A stretch of 64,000 nucleotides of DNA from Anastatus disparis (lineage: Eukaryota; Arthropoda; Insecta; Hymenoptera; Eupelmidae), in assembly GCA_017163975.1 (NCBI GenBank), contig JAFFSR010000347.1:3336001-3400000 (forward strand). Reading direction: 5' to 3'. Below are positions 12,647 through 23,546 of the stretch, one piece after another. Position 1 is the first letter of the stretch, and each line of letters opens with the position of its first letter. The notes below the pieces were generated by a model that saw only the letters and a program-made list of their open reading frames with translations, did no database searches and was not told the origin of the DNA. A program made the translations under genes and the position numbers.

Positions 12647-14375
12647 AGAGATAGATAGATAGATATTTTGTTTATTTTATGTACAGTATGTTGTACAATT
12701 TTCATAATACAGTATATACATTGGATTACAATTTTAATATATGATAATGAGCAAAAATAAAAAGCTTGAAACAGTGATAAATTCTAAATATAGTTAACAA
12801 AATCAATATAACAAGATTATAAAATTAGCGTAATGGCAGAGGTCCATCCTCTAAGGAAAGGTAGTATGCAAATGCAGATGATTTGAATGTAAGGAGCGAT
12901 AGAAAGTTACGGGTTGGATCAAGAAGTTCATTCACTAGGAACGATGAGGTGACCAAGAAAGATCTTTCGTAATATTTAGTGAGAGCAAGTGGAACAGTCA
13001 ATGGCCTCACAGCACCCTTCAATGTCCTCACAGATTGGTTCCAATTATATCTAGAGTAAAGATAAGATGGTGCTGTAGTCGAAAACTTTTTGTAGAGGAA
13101 GGAAGATGTAAAATATTTCCTTCTACCAGAGGTAAATAACCAGCCAAGCTTAGAACGATAAGAGGAAACTTGCTCGCGTCTGCCAATACCATACACATAA
13201 CGAATACCAGAGTTGATCATTCTCTGAAGCCTCAAATCAAGTTCAGCCGACAAATCACAATAAACGAAACAGCAGTAGTCTATGAGCAGAAAAAGCAAAG
13301 TTTGAATAAGATGTTTGCGTAATGCAATATTAGTGCTTTTCCTGAAGAAGTTTAGCCTATAAAGCAATGAAAATGATTTATGACAAACCTGAGCAATGTG
13401 CTCCTTCCAATTCAGTTTACTGTCCAGCCAAACCCCAAAGTCACGAACCTTCGATTCAAACTCAATAATAGTACCATTCAGTGGGACACCAGTAGTCGGA
13501 ACAGAAGACAACATATTAATGTAATAATAAGAGCCAATAATTATGGCCTTAGTCTTACTGACATTTAACTCAAGGTGATTTCTAGTAGTCCAATCAAAGA
13601 TAACATCAGCATGAGCGCTCATGCCGGATATGAAAACATCCATTATAAGCGCTTGGAGGAAAATGGACATACACCTGCAGATCATCAGCATACTAGGTAT
13701 TGTATGCCAGAATTGAAATCATTAGCAATATCATTTATATAAATTGAAAATAACAACGGCCCCAATACAGATCCTTGGGGAACTCCTGTATTAAGAGTAG
13801 GATAATTAGATGTGTTGCCATCCTCATCAATAACAGCCTGTCGTCGACCAGAGAGATAAGAGGCAAACCATCTCATAACTGTGATAGAGACATCAAGTGA
13901 AGACATTTTTTTTAGAAGAATAACATGGCTCACAGTATCCACTGCATTACTGCAAACAAATAGTAAGAGCATGGTGACATAGCGTCTATTCATATTAGGC
14001 CTGATATCATCCGTTAACCTCAACAAGGCTGTCTGAGTACTATGCCTAGTCCTAAAGTCAGCCTGCCGCATATCCAACAGCTGTCTAGTAGCCAAGTATT
14101 CATACAATTGCTGATGAACAAGACACTCGAGTACTTTTGATAAAAAGGACAATAGAGAAATAGGGCGAATATCACTCATAGATAGTGGAGGAGAAACCTT
14201 ATTAATAGGATAAACCGTCTTAACTAGAGACACCTTCCAACATAATAGAAAAAGACCCTCCTTTAGTGAATCGTTGAAGATTCGACGTAAGGATTGTCTA
14301 ATTACAGGGAACGCAGAATTTATAAATGATTGAGGAATGGCATCCGGAGAATAGCAGTTGTAGAATTTCACTACA
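12647..14375 (-). pseudogene. 5'-truncated LINE (APE-type non-LTR retrotransposon), reverse transcriptase remnant
   Basis: On the minus strand the 14371-13685 frame carries RT motifs in order: IRPISLLSFLSKVLE, STQTALLRLTDDIR, RWFASYLSGRRQAV, GVPQGSVLGPLLFSIYINDI. The next frame (13691-12825) carries the thumb and C-terminal region (VSKTKAIIIG, VWLDSKLNWKEHI, LDLRLQRMINSGIRYVYG). The catalytic YADD coding sequence lies at the junction (about 13670-13690) but is split by a frameshift. The motif A aspartate is also lost (FVCSNAVD where FDFSKAFD is usual), so the enzyme is dead. The 3' end is a TATC microsatellite-type tail (12647-12666) rather than poly(A). Copying stopped at 14375, inside ORF2, where a hairpin begins. 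It belongs to the same broad family as the copy at 31-34 kb; the exact clade is not assignable by eye. Confidence 0.85.
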
Positions 14376-14398
14376 TTTCTGTAGTGAAATTCTACAAC
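14357..14398. repeat. Perfect 19-bp stem hairpin at the LINE 5' junction
   Basis: GTTGTAGAATTTCACTACA (14357-14375), a 4-base loop TTTC, then its exact reverse complement (14380-14398). The left arm is LINE coding sequence and the right arm is an inverted copy of it at the truncation point. Confidence 0.9.
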
Positions 14399-14500
14399 CT
14401 CAATTCACGTGGCTCCATCTATTGCACGTCTCTCTCACTAGTTTTTCACTTGGTGGAAAACTCTTATCGACGACAATTTACGATTAAGGTGGTTTAGAAA

Positions 14501-14989
14501 TTGGCACCAAAAAATTATAGGTTGTGTTACACTCTCGAATTAAAAAATAATAAAAAAATGCACTTAACACCAATTGCAACACTGCACCACACACCACCAA
14601 GCGAGCCAGGCAAGAAAACAGCAAAAAATAACAGCAGAATAACAGCAGGATCGTTCCGCAACAGCAGCAACAAGAAAAGCGTAGCAAGAGAAACTCATCA
14701 ACAGCAGTGCAGTAACAAGGAAATCTCCCAGAGTCCAAAAAATACAGCAGTAAGATGCATGCAAATGCAGCCTATGCCTACAGACCCCTTCATACGACCT
14801 CCTGAAAAAAAAAATTCACTCTGCAAAGTGAAAAAAAATATCGTTAAAGGCGATGTTAATCGAGAGCGAAAGCAAGACGATGTGTCACTACTTACGTCCA
14901 AAGAGAAAGAGCAGGAGTTACGTCCTTACTTCCAAAGAATGGGAGTAGCGTACTTACGTCCAATGGGAAAGAGATTTGATTTGGTTTGA
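14501..14989 (+). other. Open frame of 162 codons, unrecognised
   Basis: An ATG-initiated frame with a lysine-, serine- and glutamine-rich predicted protein and no domain I recognise. A short degenerate repeat (ACTTACGTCCAAAGAGAAAG-like) lies near its end. It sits between a truncated LINE and a GA microsatellite. I see no splice context, signal peptide or conserved motif, and it is more likely non-coding than a gene. Confidence 0.2.
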
Positions 14990-15058
14990 CAAAAATTTTA
15001 TTAATCATGGGGTAGTACCCCGTATGATTCAACAAGTACAATACAAAGAATTACCAGA

Positions 15059-15178
<120 letters not shown>

Positions 15179-15842
15179 GTATAGTAGGCGAAGTATAAGG
15201 GAGGTAAATGAGATGAGAAAACGAAACACCCGGTTTTTCTTAATTTGATAATTTTCTCATATACACTGAATATTGGCCCAATAATTATAGAACACGTGTG
15301 GAACCTTTCTGCAGACATCCTCTATCAGATAAAAAAAAGTTTTTTCGAATTGGTTTAGAAATGACAGAGTTATGAGGTAATAGACATAAAAAAAGGAGGA
15401 AAAAAAAATTCAATCGAATTGAGAACCTCCTCCTTTTTGAAGTCGGCTAAAAAGAATAGTGATCCTTCTGGGAGTGATTGGAATACGGTGTGCCACTCTC
15501 TGATCGGTCGACAATATCTTGTTTTAAAGCCGGAAAACACTAGTGAGAAAGAGATGGAAAAACAGAGTTTACACATGAGTGCGAGTGAGATAGTTTATAG
15601 CTGAGTTTTTAAGTGTGGAATTTAAGTTTGTGTGATTTTATTATTGCACAAAAGAAATTCATTCAAGCAAAGTGAGAGACATTTTTACTATCAACATTAT
15701 ATAACAAACATAGTGTTTACAGTATAATCTAAAAATGTTTTGATTTAAAAGAATTTTAATAGATGCCATAACCTCAAAATCAATCTACACCTGTAATTAA
15801 AAAAATGTTATATTTTTTTATAGAATTGTTATCATTAAGAAA
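15179..15842. other. Spacer upstream of the P-like element
   Basis: Includes AACCTCCTCCTTTTTGAAGT (15422-15441), opposed by AAAAAAAGGAGGAAAAAAAA at 15389-15408. This small inverted repeat suggests another mobile element remnant. The rest, up to the THAP start codon, may be the 5' part of the P-like element, but no terminal repeat was found. Confidence 0.35.
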
Positions 15843-16578
15843 ATGACAGGTTGCAGTGCAGATTATTGCACAAATTCTTTAACCAAAAGATATCACATGT
15901 TCAGATTTCCTTCTAATCTATACAGAAGAATGATTTGGCTTAGAAATGTTGCTCGAGGTAATTGGGTTTCGAGTTCTAATACAATGTTATGTGAAGTGAA
16001 TTATGATAGTTTTATTAAAAATTTATTCATCATTATTATAATTTTAAAACAAAAAATCATAATGCATTAGCAGTATCTAGTTTAAATAAATATTCAAATA
16101 TAAATGTACTCAAAAAGTTTAAAAGTTTTGTAAATAAATAAAATCGAGTGTTACTATTTGTGTAAATGAAATGTAAGAATATTGTACTTATGGTATTTTA
16201 CTTTAGGTTCACTTTTCACACAATTCATGGATGAAAACATGATGGCAAGCGAAAACTTGATCCAATTGCTGTTTCTACAATATTTGGTAGCCGTATAGTA
16301 GCCAATGATTCTGATTAGGTTACTTCAGCTTTTGAAATATAGACTGGTACGTTATAAATATTTTAATTATTAAATTCATTTAAATAATATTATTTAATTT
16401 TTCTTTTATTTCCTATTTGTAATTTTTTTCTTTAAAAATATAAAAATAGTACATTAAAACTAACTGTACACAATATTTTTCTTAGATAATATTATCAAAC
16501 CCGGTAGTACTAAGAAAATAGTTGATGTAAAACCCAAAGAAGATTTAAGGACACCATTAAAGTATAACAATTTCTTAA

Positions 16579-16968
16579 GAGGAGGCCGTATCATTCTGTC
16601 CTTGTCTAATCTAAATTTTCTTTATTATTAATAAATTAAATATTTTCATAGAAAAGTAAGACAACCGCCCAATAGAGCAAAAGATAAGCAAATGATTCTT
16701 TTTTATGGAAAAATATGAAATTTTGATTATTTTTCGAGTGAAGTCTGAAACGGAAAAACAATCGAACTTGATTGAGTTGATTCAACTGTTTTTCCGTTTC
16801 AGACTTCACTCGAAAAATAATCAAAATTTCGTATTTTTTCATAAAAAAGAATCGTTTGCTTGTCTTTTGCTCTATTGGGCGGTTGTCTTACTTTTCTATG
16901 AAAATATTTAATTTATTAATGATAAAGAAAATTTAGATTAGACAAGGACAGAACTATACGGCCGCCTC
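16579..16968. mobile_element. TTAA foldback MITE, 390 bp (copy A)
   Basis: Flanked by TTAA at 16575-16578 and 16969-16972. The terminus is GAGGAGGCCGTATCATTCTG, inverted at the right as CAGAACTATACGGCCGCCTC. The arms of about 180 bp are nearly identical, so both strands read the same short peptide. The centre is the GATTGAGTTGATTCAACTG region. It is inserted inside the P-like element and is exactly the same length as copy B at 24666. Confidence 0.92.
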
Positions 16969-17583
16969 TTAAGTTGTATTCGTAACATTACCTGATCATG
17001 ATAATTCTGAAATGACCACTCATGCGCTTGTGCTAATGTTAGCTGGTCTTGGTGCTAGATGGAAAAAAATTATATGTTTCGATTTTACAGATGTTTCTAT
17101 AAGTGGAAGAGTTTTGAAGCCAATTATTATTAATATTATTTCTAAAGTAGAGAGTATAGGCCTTAGAGTAAAGGCTGTTACGTCTGACTTTGGGCCAGCT
17201 AATCAAGCCATGTGGAATGCATTCGGAATTAATGCATCCAGATATTCAAAAATTGTTGATTATTGTCCTTATCCATGCCGATTTATGCTAGTCATCAATC
17301 CTCATTTTCGCCGATTCAACGCATGCTTTAAAAATTTTAAATGCGAATTTTTTACTACCTCTATTATTAAAATACCAGATACCTTTGTTACATATTGGTG
17401 GGGATGGTTCCGTATAATGTGCAGTCGACATATCAGTTGCGCTTTAAGCTGTAACAATCTTGTCAAATATGAAGAGACTGTAGGTTTTCTTGCGGAAACA
17501 ATTTTATTTTTGATAGAACATTGTCTCATTGTTTCAACTCAAACAGTACTTGATTTATCTAAATATTTATTGGATCGTGGATA

Positions 17584-18344
17584 TGGGTATATCTCTGAAA
17601 CTTTTCACTTTTTAGGAACAGGGTTTTATAGAAATTTAAAAGTTTATAATTCAAGTTCTTAAGATGGCACAGGCTTTGACCAGTGCTTAAAATTTTCGTT
17701 TTAAAGAGTAGAATATGTACTCTAACTTTGGTGTCAATTGAAAAATAGTTACTAACAATATACAATTTTATACGTTAAAAATGATGCATTTTTCGTAATT
17801 TTCTACACGTGTTTCTTACGATATATAAAAAGTAACTTCCTTTCAATCGTATTTTAATTTTTACATCATAATTCACATAATAAAAACAATAATTTAAGAT
17901 TACGTCTATTGATGTGCTATGCTTTATTAATTAGTTTCACCATTTTTAAGGTATGTGTAATTTTTGCATGGATAATCACACGGTCCTTAAAAATGGTGAA
18001 ACTTACTAACAAAGCATAGCACATCTATCAGCAAATCGTTGTTTTTATTATGTAAATTATAATGTAAAAATTAAAATACGATTGAAAGTAAGTTACTTTT
18101 TATACATCGTAAGAAACACGTGTAGAAAATTATGAAAAATGCATCATTTTTGACATATAAAATTGTATATCGTCAGTAACTATTTTTCAATTGACACCAA
18201 AGTTCGAGTACATATTCTACTCTTTAAAACGAAAATTTTAAGCACTGGTCAAAGCCTGTGCCATCTTAGGAACTTGAATTGTAAACTTTCAAATTTCTAT
18301 AAAACCCTGTTCCTAAAAAGTGAAAAGTTCCAGAGATATACCCA
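17584..18344. mobile_element. TA-flanked foldback MITE, 761 bp
   Basis: Terminus TGGGTATATCTCTG(A/G)AAC on both ends in inverse orientation, flanked by TA (17582-17583 and 18345-18346), as in Tc1/mariner-type non-autonomous elements. The arms are about 365 bp and the turn is near 17960, where CACCATTTTTAAGG meets CCTTAAAAATGGTG. It splits the P-like transposase reading frame and so arrived after it. Similar open frames in the two arms (17559-17765 minus, 18163-18372 plus) are arm symmetry, not genes. Confidence 0.9.
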
Positions 18345-18782
18345 TATACATTCTTTTTTCCTGGTAGATTAACTCAAGACTGTTTGGAAAATTTATTTTC
18401 AATTGTTCGTTAAAAAAATGTAACACCTCATGTGGTTCAGTTTAAGAACAATCTAAAATTAATTTGTATTTCACAATTCATGAAAGTTGTGACAAATAGT
18501 AACTATGATGTAGATAATCGTGAATTTTCATCTAAATTTATAAAAATTCTTTCCAAAAATCGTTCTACAAGATTTCATTTTGTAAATAATGTTGATACTA
18601 GTCAATTGGATTTAACGATTACTGATAAACAACTCATCATTAACAAGACTGAGTTAAATGTATTATATTATATAGCTAGATTCGTTTTAACCAGCATAAG
18701 AATATATCAAACAGTTTGTGATAGCTGCATTAATGCAGCAAAATCTCAGAAGATAGTGCCTAACGATTATAATAAGCTTTGA

Positions 18783-19855
18783 AATATTAAGGCCAAGAAA
18801 AGGTTAGAATGTTTTTTTTGTAAATGATCAGACATTTTTATTTTTCATTCAAATGGAGAAAAACATTTAGATTACACTATGAATAATTAAAAAAATTAAA
18901 TATAGATCTAAAAAACTTTTTTTTAACAAAATATAATGAGATCGAATCTCATTAGCCGAATTGTCATGATATCAAAACAAAAATTATTAAAAAATTTTAT
19001 GCTATGAGATTAAAATTTAAAAATGAAAAAAAGGTTAAAATTAGTAAAAATTATATTTTTGCTAGCAAAATTGTTGCAATGCATGAGAAAATTAAATAAA
19101 TTTATTTTTTCTTATACCCCGGCTAAAAACACGTCATTAATGGTCGAACGCAAGCAGTAAAAGTTTATGCTTTCAGACTGGTACACGCTCCGACTTATTT
19201 TTCTGTTCTTGAGTCTCTTTCGTGCGTTTTAAGAGTTAGGAGTATACGCTTAGCCTTTTCTGTTTACCGGTTATAAGCATCAACTCTCTCTCTCTCTTTA
19301 ATTTCTTTCATGAATATTGTAGCCTATTCTTTTCAATTTATCGACTACAACATTTGCTCTATCTCTCTCTCTCTCTCGTTCTTTTATATGTATTATAGTC
19401 CATCCTGTTCTATTCATCGGTTACAAACATCGACTCTCCCATATGTATCATAGAAAAGTTCATAAAAAATATTTTTTGTTATAAAAAGTTAAAATGTGTG
19501 ATGCGATTGATTGTATAATTTAATTTTTTATTTTTTAGAATTATATTTGTTTCAATTTTATGAATTATAATCTATAGTGTGTTATAATAAGAGTATAATA
19601 AGAGTGTATCATAATGATATATTGATGGTTTATTTAATGAATTATCATTAGTGAGAGAGTAGCAAACAAAGAGGAAACATATTCGGCCGAGAGTAGCAGA
19701 TGATTTTTCGCGCTGGTTTTTCATTGATGATAAATTATCAATAAGTCTAAGTTGTACGGGTTTTTAGCCCGGTATGGAAAAAAATCGTATTTGCCACTTG
19801 GGATAAAAATGTGACACTGTAGGCCAGCATTTTCACCCTACGTAGCATAATATAT
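18783..19855. other. AT-rich spacer with CT-rich diverged repeats
   Basis: Three loosely repeated segments at about 19265-19460 combine ATCAACTCTCTCTCTCTC, GTAGTCTAT(T/C)CT and TTCTATTCATCGGTTACAAA. There is no gene. The distal end of the P-like element may lie in the first part, but I saw no terminal repeat. Confidence 0.5.
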
Positions 19856-19859
19856 TATA

Positions 19860-20405
19860 GGCTGATTCCATTTCAAATCGAACAGTCAGTATACACTTAA
19901 GTCACCAATTACTGCGCTAATGGAGTATTTATTCTACCCTAAAAATAAGGGTATACGTATTTTTTTATTTTGCTGAAATATCAAAATTGCATCAGATATG
20001 CACTTTTGAAAATTGCATACAAAAACTAAATGTTGAAACTGAAAATGTTGAGAATAACTTTAGAGGGCTATCGTTTTACCAATTTTTAATGAATTTTGGT
20101 GAACCTTATTTTGTTTTATTATGTTTTAAACCCTCTTTAATTCAGTGCAAGAAATTTCAAAAAAGACTAAAAAATGACTAAGATATGTGCATTTTACCAA
20201 AAAATGCACTTTTTATGCACATGCATTTTTCTCGAAAAACCCATTTTTTTTTTGCTGAAATTTTTTTGTGCTCATAGAGGACCAAATTACCTATCTAATG
20301 GTACTTGGTTGATCCCGTACTTATTTGTTTGAAGCGAGAAAAAAAATTCACAAATTTTATTGGTGAAAAATTTTTGTATATACGTTCGGAAATTTTAAGC
20401 AATAT
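19860..20405. repeat. Left TIR of the 3.7-kb transposon
   Basis: Pairs with 22999-23542 in inverse orientation and ends internally near TTAAGCAAT. It contains ATGCACATGCATTTTTCTCG and a GGACCAAATTACCTATCTAA block that recurs in the truncated relative at 25.3-26.5 kb. Confidence 0.9.
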
Positions 20406-20551
20406 AGATTTAATCACTATCCTTCTTTTAGCATTACCCAGGAACAACGACGTGGACGTAGAAGGTTTCTGTTCCCTTCGGGGTGCTTTTTTAAAGTGAG
20501 TTCCCCTTGCCTCTCACTGTTGGGATGCGTCAAAAATATAATTAGAAATAA

Positions 20552-22690
20552 TTACTTTTTTTTATTTTTGCACTTATTATTTTTAGTTCTAAGTGTAGCC
20601 TTACGACATTTGACTTTTTTTTTCTTGTCTTTCACTTTAGTCAGTGCATGTATAGCTGCTCTGCCAACAAATATATCCAATTTCAATTCCCCAAGTTGTT
20701 TTAACCACATATGACTTTTTTGAATCCCATTATATTTAGGAATTGTACTCCATTCAATATTTTTTTCTTTTCTAAATTTTTCAATCTCATTTATTGGTAA
20801 TAATATGATTTTGATTGCACTGGTGTACTTTTGAACCCAATTTATAAAATCGTCAACATTTTTTATCGATTCTTCATGAACTCTTTTTAAGTTATGTGAA
20901 GTAGCATAATGCTTTAGAAGCCCACCTATTCCATCAACGGCTCCTTTCCCATGACCAGTCGCAGAAAATAACCATTTCATTTGATAAGAAAAATGTTTGA
21001 ATTCATGTAGCTGAAAACGATTCTTAAATTGGCTTGCAGCTCCATCTGATATAATAGTGACTTTAGTAACTAAATCATTTTTCATAAGATCGATAATTTT
21101 ATTTATTGCTAATAGCGCATATGCAGTATCATGCTTTTTGTCGTCACTAACGATCGCAAAGCTTTGCGTTATCTCTTCTTGGTAACAGACTGCAGTAAAA
21201 ATAGAAATTTGGTTATTTACCCAATGATTTCCCTGAACCGCTTTATTATTTATTACAGACCAATTTTCTGCAAAATCAACGTGGATAATTAACTTAGTAG
21301 GATCAGCTTTACCTTCTTCTTTTTCTTTTTTTATAGCTCTACGTTGAATATTTTTTATGTATACGTGAGTACTTGCTTTTAGTGCGCAGATTGAAAATTT
21401 TTCTTTAAAAACTGATAAGCTTACTGTTTGTTTGATAAGATTACCATTATCCCACAAGGCAAACGTAATTTCATCTTCACAATTTTCTTTCAGTTTTAAC
21501 AATTTTAATGTGATACCCTCACTACCGGGGCAATAATTGCATTCTTGCAAGAAACACGAATCAGATGGTTCAGAACACAAAATTGCGTTAGTTATTTCTG
21601 AACGAATTAAATCTAATTCAGAATTATTATCGCCTCTAAAACGAATTAAACTTGTAAGAAACAGTTCAAAATTTTCGCAATGCACACAAAGACAAGTTTC
21701 CTTCACAGGGCTTGTTAAGACGAAACTTGGTCTTAGACTATAGAATTTCGATTTTCCTATTTGTAAGTTTGGATTTTCTTGTCTTAATTGACTATATGTT
21801 TCTTTTAAGCTTCGAGTAAGAAACCGTTTAACTTTTTTAGTTTTTGTATTATTAACTTTAACAGTAACAACATCAGATTTATTTGGACTTTGTCTACTAC
21901 AATTAAAATCATCGTTTAAAAAATATTCCATAGCGATATTTTTTGTATTTTCATCAATAGGATGACCAGTATATGAATCTGGCTCCGAATAAACTCCTTT
22001 ATTTTTCACGAGATTTCTTGATTTATTTATCATATACTCGCTTATATTCGGGAATAGTGAGCAAATTTTTATTTTGCCTAATTTTGAAGGTAGTAGAGTT
22101 AGAAGTTTTATTTTCTCCGAAACAGAAGAACATTTTTCTGAAGCCGATTTAAAATTTTCTACAAATTCGTTCCAATAGTTTTCAGTCGAACTTTTGTCCG
22201 ATTCTATTGATTCAACTGAAATGCCATACGCATCTTCTAATTTACTTCCGACAGTAGCAGAAAAAGCTGAAATTAAAGATTTTTTCTTTTTAGATACGTA
22301 ATTTTCTGTTAAATTTTTAGGTATTGCAGTTTTTCTTTTTAGCGGCGAGACGCATTGAGGTAAAATTGTATTAATACTCTCGTTTAATTCCTGTATTCGT
22401 TCGTGTGTCTTGGGGATAAAATCATCATGTTTTTCGCTAAAAAGTTCAGTGATTTCATTTTCAGATGTAGATTCAAGATCACTTAAAATCATTTTTGATA
22501 TGCGTTCATGGCAATTTTTGCATACATTAGTAGAGGGCAGTATCTTTAAATGTAGATAAAGCTGTGCCAAATTAATGGCCAAATCTTCCAACGGTCTAAA
22601 ACGTAAATTTCTGCTTTTATAAACTACCTTCTTATGCATTTGAAAAAAATCGGGACATCGAATTCTTGTAGAAGAGTGAATTTCGGACAT
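20552..22690 (-). CDS. Transposase of the long-TIR transposon, 712 aa, apparently intact
   Basis: A single frame without disruption between the TIRs. The N-terminal part has a HKKVVY block and Cys57-x2-Cys60, likely a small zinc finger. A conserved block LNDDFNCSRQSPNKSD (258-273) precedes a basic stretch KTKKVKRFLTRS (283-294). A second cysteine cluster has C333, C335, C338, C372, C379, C384 and C387. The RNase-H-like catalytic core shows HVDFAENW (D472), IISDGAASQFKNRF (D549) and the distinctive SATGHGKGAVDGIGG (576-590, D586). A catalytic glutamate could be E606 or E607, but I cannot fix it. The C-terminus is lysine-rich. The same blocks, in broken form, occur in the element at 27-31 kb, which supports real coding constraint. 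It would cut and reinsert its own TIRs in the nucleus. The start codon gives the longest frame and lies about 310 bp inside the right TIR. Confidence 0.88.
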   Translation of the reverse strand: MSEIHSSTRIRCPDFFQMHKKVVYKSRNLRFRPLEDLAINLAQLYLHLKILPSTNVCKNCHERISKMILSDLESTSENEITELFSEKHDDFIPKTHERIQELNESINTILPQCVSPLKRKTAIPKNLTENYVSKKKKSLISAFSATVGSKLEDAYGISVESIESDKSSTENYWNEFVENFKSASEKCSSVSEKIKLLTLLPSKLGKIKICSLFPNISEYMINKSRNLVKNKGVYSEPDSYTGHPIDENTKNIAMEYFLNDDFNCSRQSPNKSDVVTVKVNNTKTKKVKRFLTRSLKETYSQLRQENPNLQIGKSKFYSLRPSFVLTSPVKETCLCVHCENFELFLTSLIRFRGDNNSELDLIRSEITNAILCSEPSDSCFLQECNYCPGSEGITLKLLKLKENCEDEITFALWDNGNLIKQTVSLSVFKEKFSICALKASTHVYIKNIQRRAIKKEKEEGKADPTKLIIHVDFAENWSVINNKAVQGNHWVNNQISIFTAVCYQEEITQSFAIVSDDKKHDTAYALLAINKIIDLMKNDLVTKVTIISDGAASQFKNRFQLHEFKHFSYQMKWLFSATGHGKGAVDGIGGLLKHYATSHNLKRVHEESIKNVDDFINWVQKYTSAIKIILLPINEIEKFRKEKNIEWSTIPKYNGIQKSHMWLKQLGELKLDIFVGRAAIHALTKVKDKKKKVKCRKATLRTKNNKCKNKKK

Positions 22691-22998
22691 TGTAATTGCA
22701 GAGTTTTGTTTACTTTTTCACAAGTCCGAAAAGTACCTTTCAAAGCAGACGTAAGAATAACTAGCTTGTATATAACAATTCTAATATGCTGTTTTGGTTA
22801 CGCGAGGTATTTGTCCGCGAATGAGCCTCCTATTGTCTGTACATCGAAACATACATAATATAGATATACACGAATAGAATTATTATTTTCCATTTTTTAA
22901 TATTTATTTTTATATATATATATCACTATTGATGATATATACATACATACAAAGGTAAACAAATAATGAGCGAAGCATGCGACAGCGTTGGAATGAAC

Positions 22999-23542
22999 AT
23001 TGCTTAAGACTTTTGAACGTATATACAAAAATTTTTCACCAATAAAATTTGTGAATTTTTTTTCTCGCTTCAAACAAATAAGTACGGGATCAACCAAGTA
23101 CCATTAGATAGGTAATTTGGTCCTCTATGAGCACAAAAAAATTTCAGCAAAAAAAAAATGGGTTTTTCGAGAAAAATGCATGTGCATAAAAAGTGCATTT
23201 TTTGGTAAAATGCACATATCTTAGTCATTTTTTAGTCTTTTTTGAAATTTCTTGCACTGAATTAAAGAGGGCTTAAAACATAATAAAACAAAATAAGGTT
23301 CACCAAAATTCATTAAAAATTGGTAAAACGATAGCCCTCTAAAGTTATTCTCAACATTTTCAGTTTCAACATTTAGTTTTTGTATGCAATTTTCAAAAGT
23401 GCATATCTGATGCAATTTTGATATTTCAGCAAAATAAAAAAATACGTATACCCTTATTTTTAGGGTAGAATAAATACTCCATTAGCGCAGTAATTGGTGA
23501 CTTAAGTGTATACTGACTGTTCGATTTGAAATGGAATCAGCC
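22999..23542. repeat. Right TIR of the 3.7-kb transposon
   Basis: Inverse of 19860-20405 with a handful of differences. It lies upstream of the transposase start codon and would therefore include its promoter. Confidence 0.9.
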
Positions 23543-23546
23543 TATA

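Larger units (their letters stand above)
15843..18782 (+). pseudogene. P-element-like transposase (THAP domain), disrupted by two nested MITEs
   Basis: A THAP domain is encoded at 15843-16070: Cys4-x4-Cys9, the FRFP motif at residues 20-23, Trp32 and Cys50. The expected zinc-ligand histidine after Cys50 (C-x2-H) is Asn53, so the finger is broken. The catalytic region follows at 17012-17662 (LAGLGARWKKIICFDFTD; TSDFGPANQAMWNAFGI at residues 57-73, around the presumed second aspartate). After a 761-bp insertion come RLTQDCLENLFSIVR (18366-18410, in another frame) and the C-terminal region at 18432-18782 (FKNNLKLICISQF, LNVLYYIARFVL). P-family transposases cut and paste with GTP as cofactor. This copy is dead through insertions, frameshifts and the lost zinc ligand. 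Terminal inverted repeats were not located. Confidence 0.85.
19860..23542 (-). mobile_element. Complete long-TIR DNA transposon (Sola-like?), 3683 bp, TATA duplication
   Basis: Termini GGCTGATTCCATTTCAAATC inverted at both ends, with TIRs of about 545 bp (19860-20405 and 22999-23542) and a 4-bp target duplication TATA (19856-19859, 23543-23546). It carries one uninterrupted transposase gene on the minus strand. The two TIRs are almost identical, as shown by the same 64-residue peptide read from each (19987-20181 plus, 23221-23415 minus), which suggests recent insertion or gene conversion. The 4-bp duplication and protein motifs suggest the Sola superfamily, but that assignment is from memory and unverified. 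Confidence 0.9.

Noticed and set aside
14501..14989. 162-codon ORF as a host gene
   Set aside because: Low-complexity composition, no recognisable domain, and flanked by repeats. Kept only as an unrecognised open frame.
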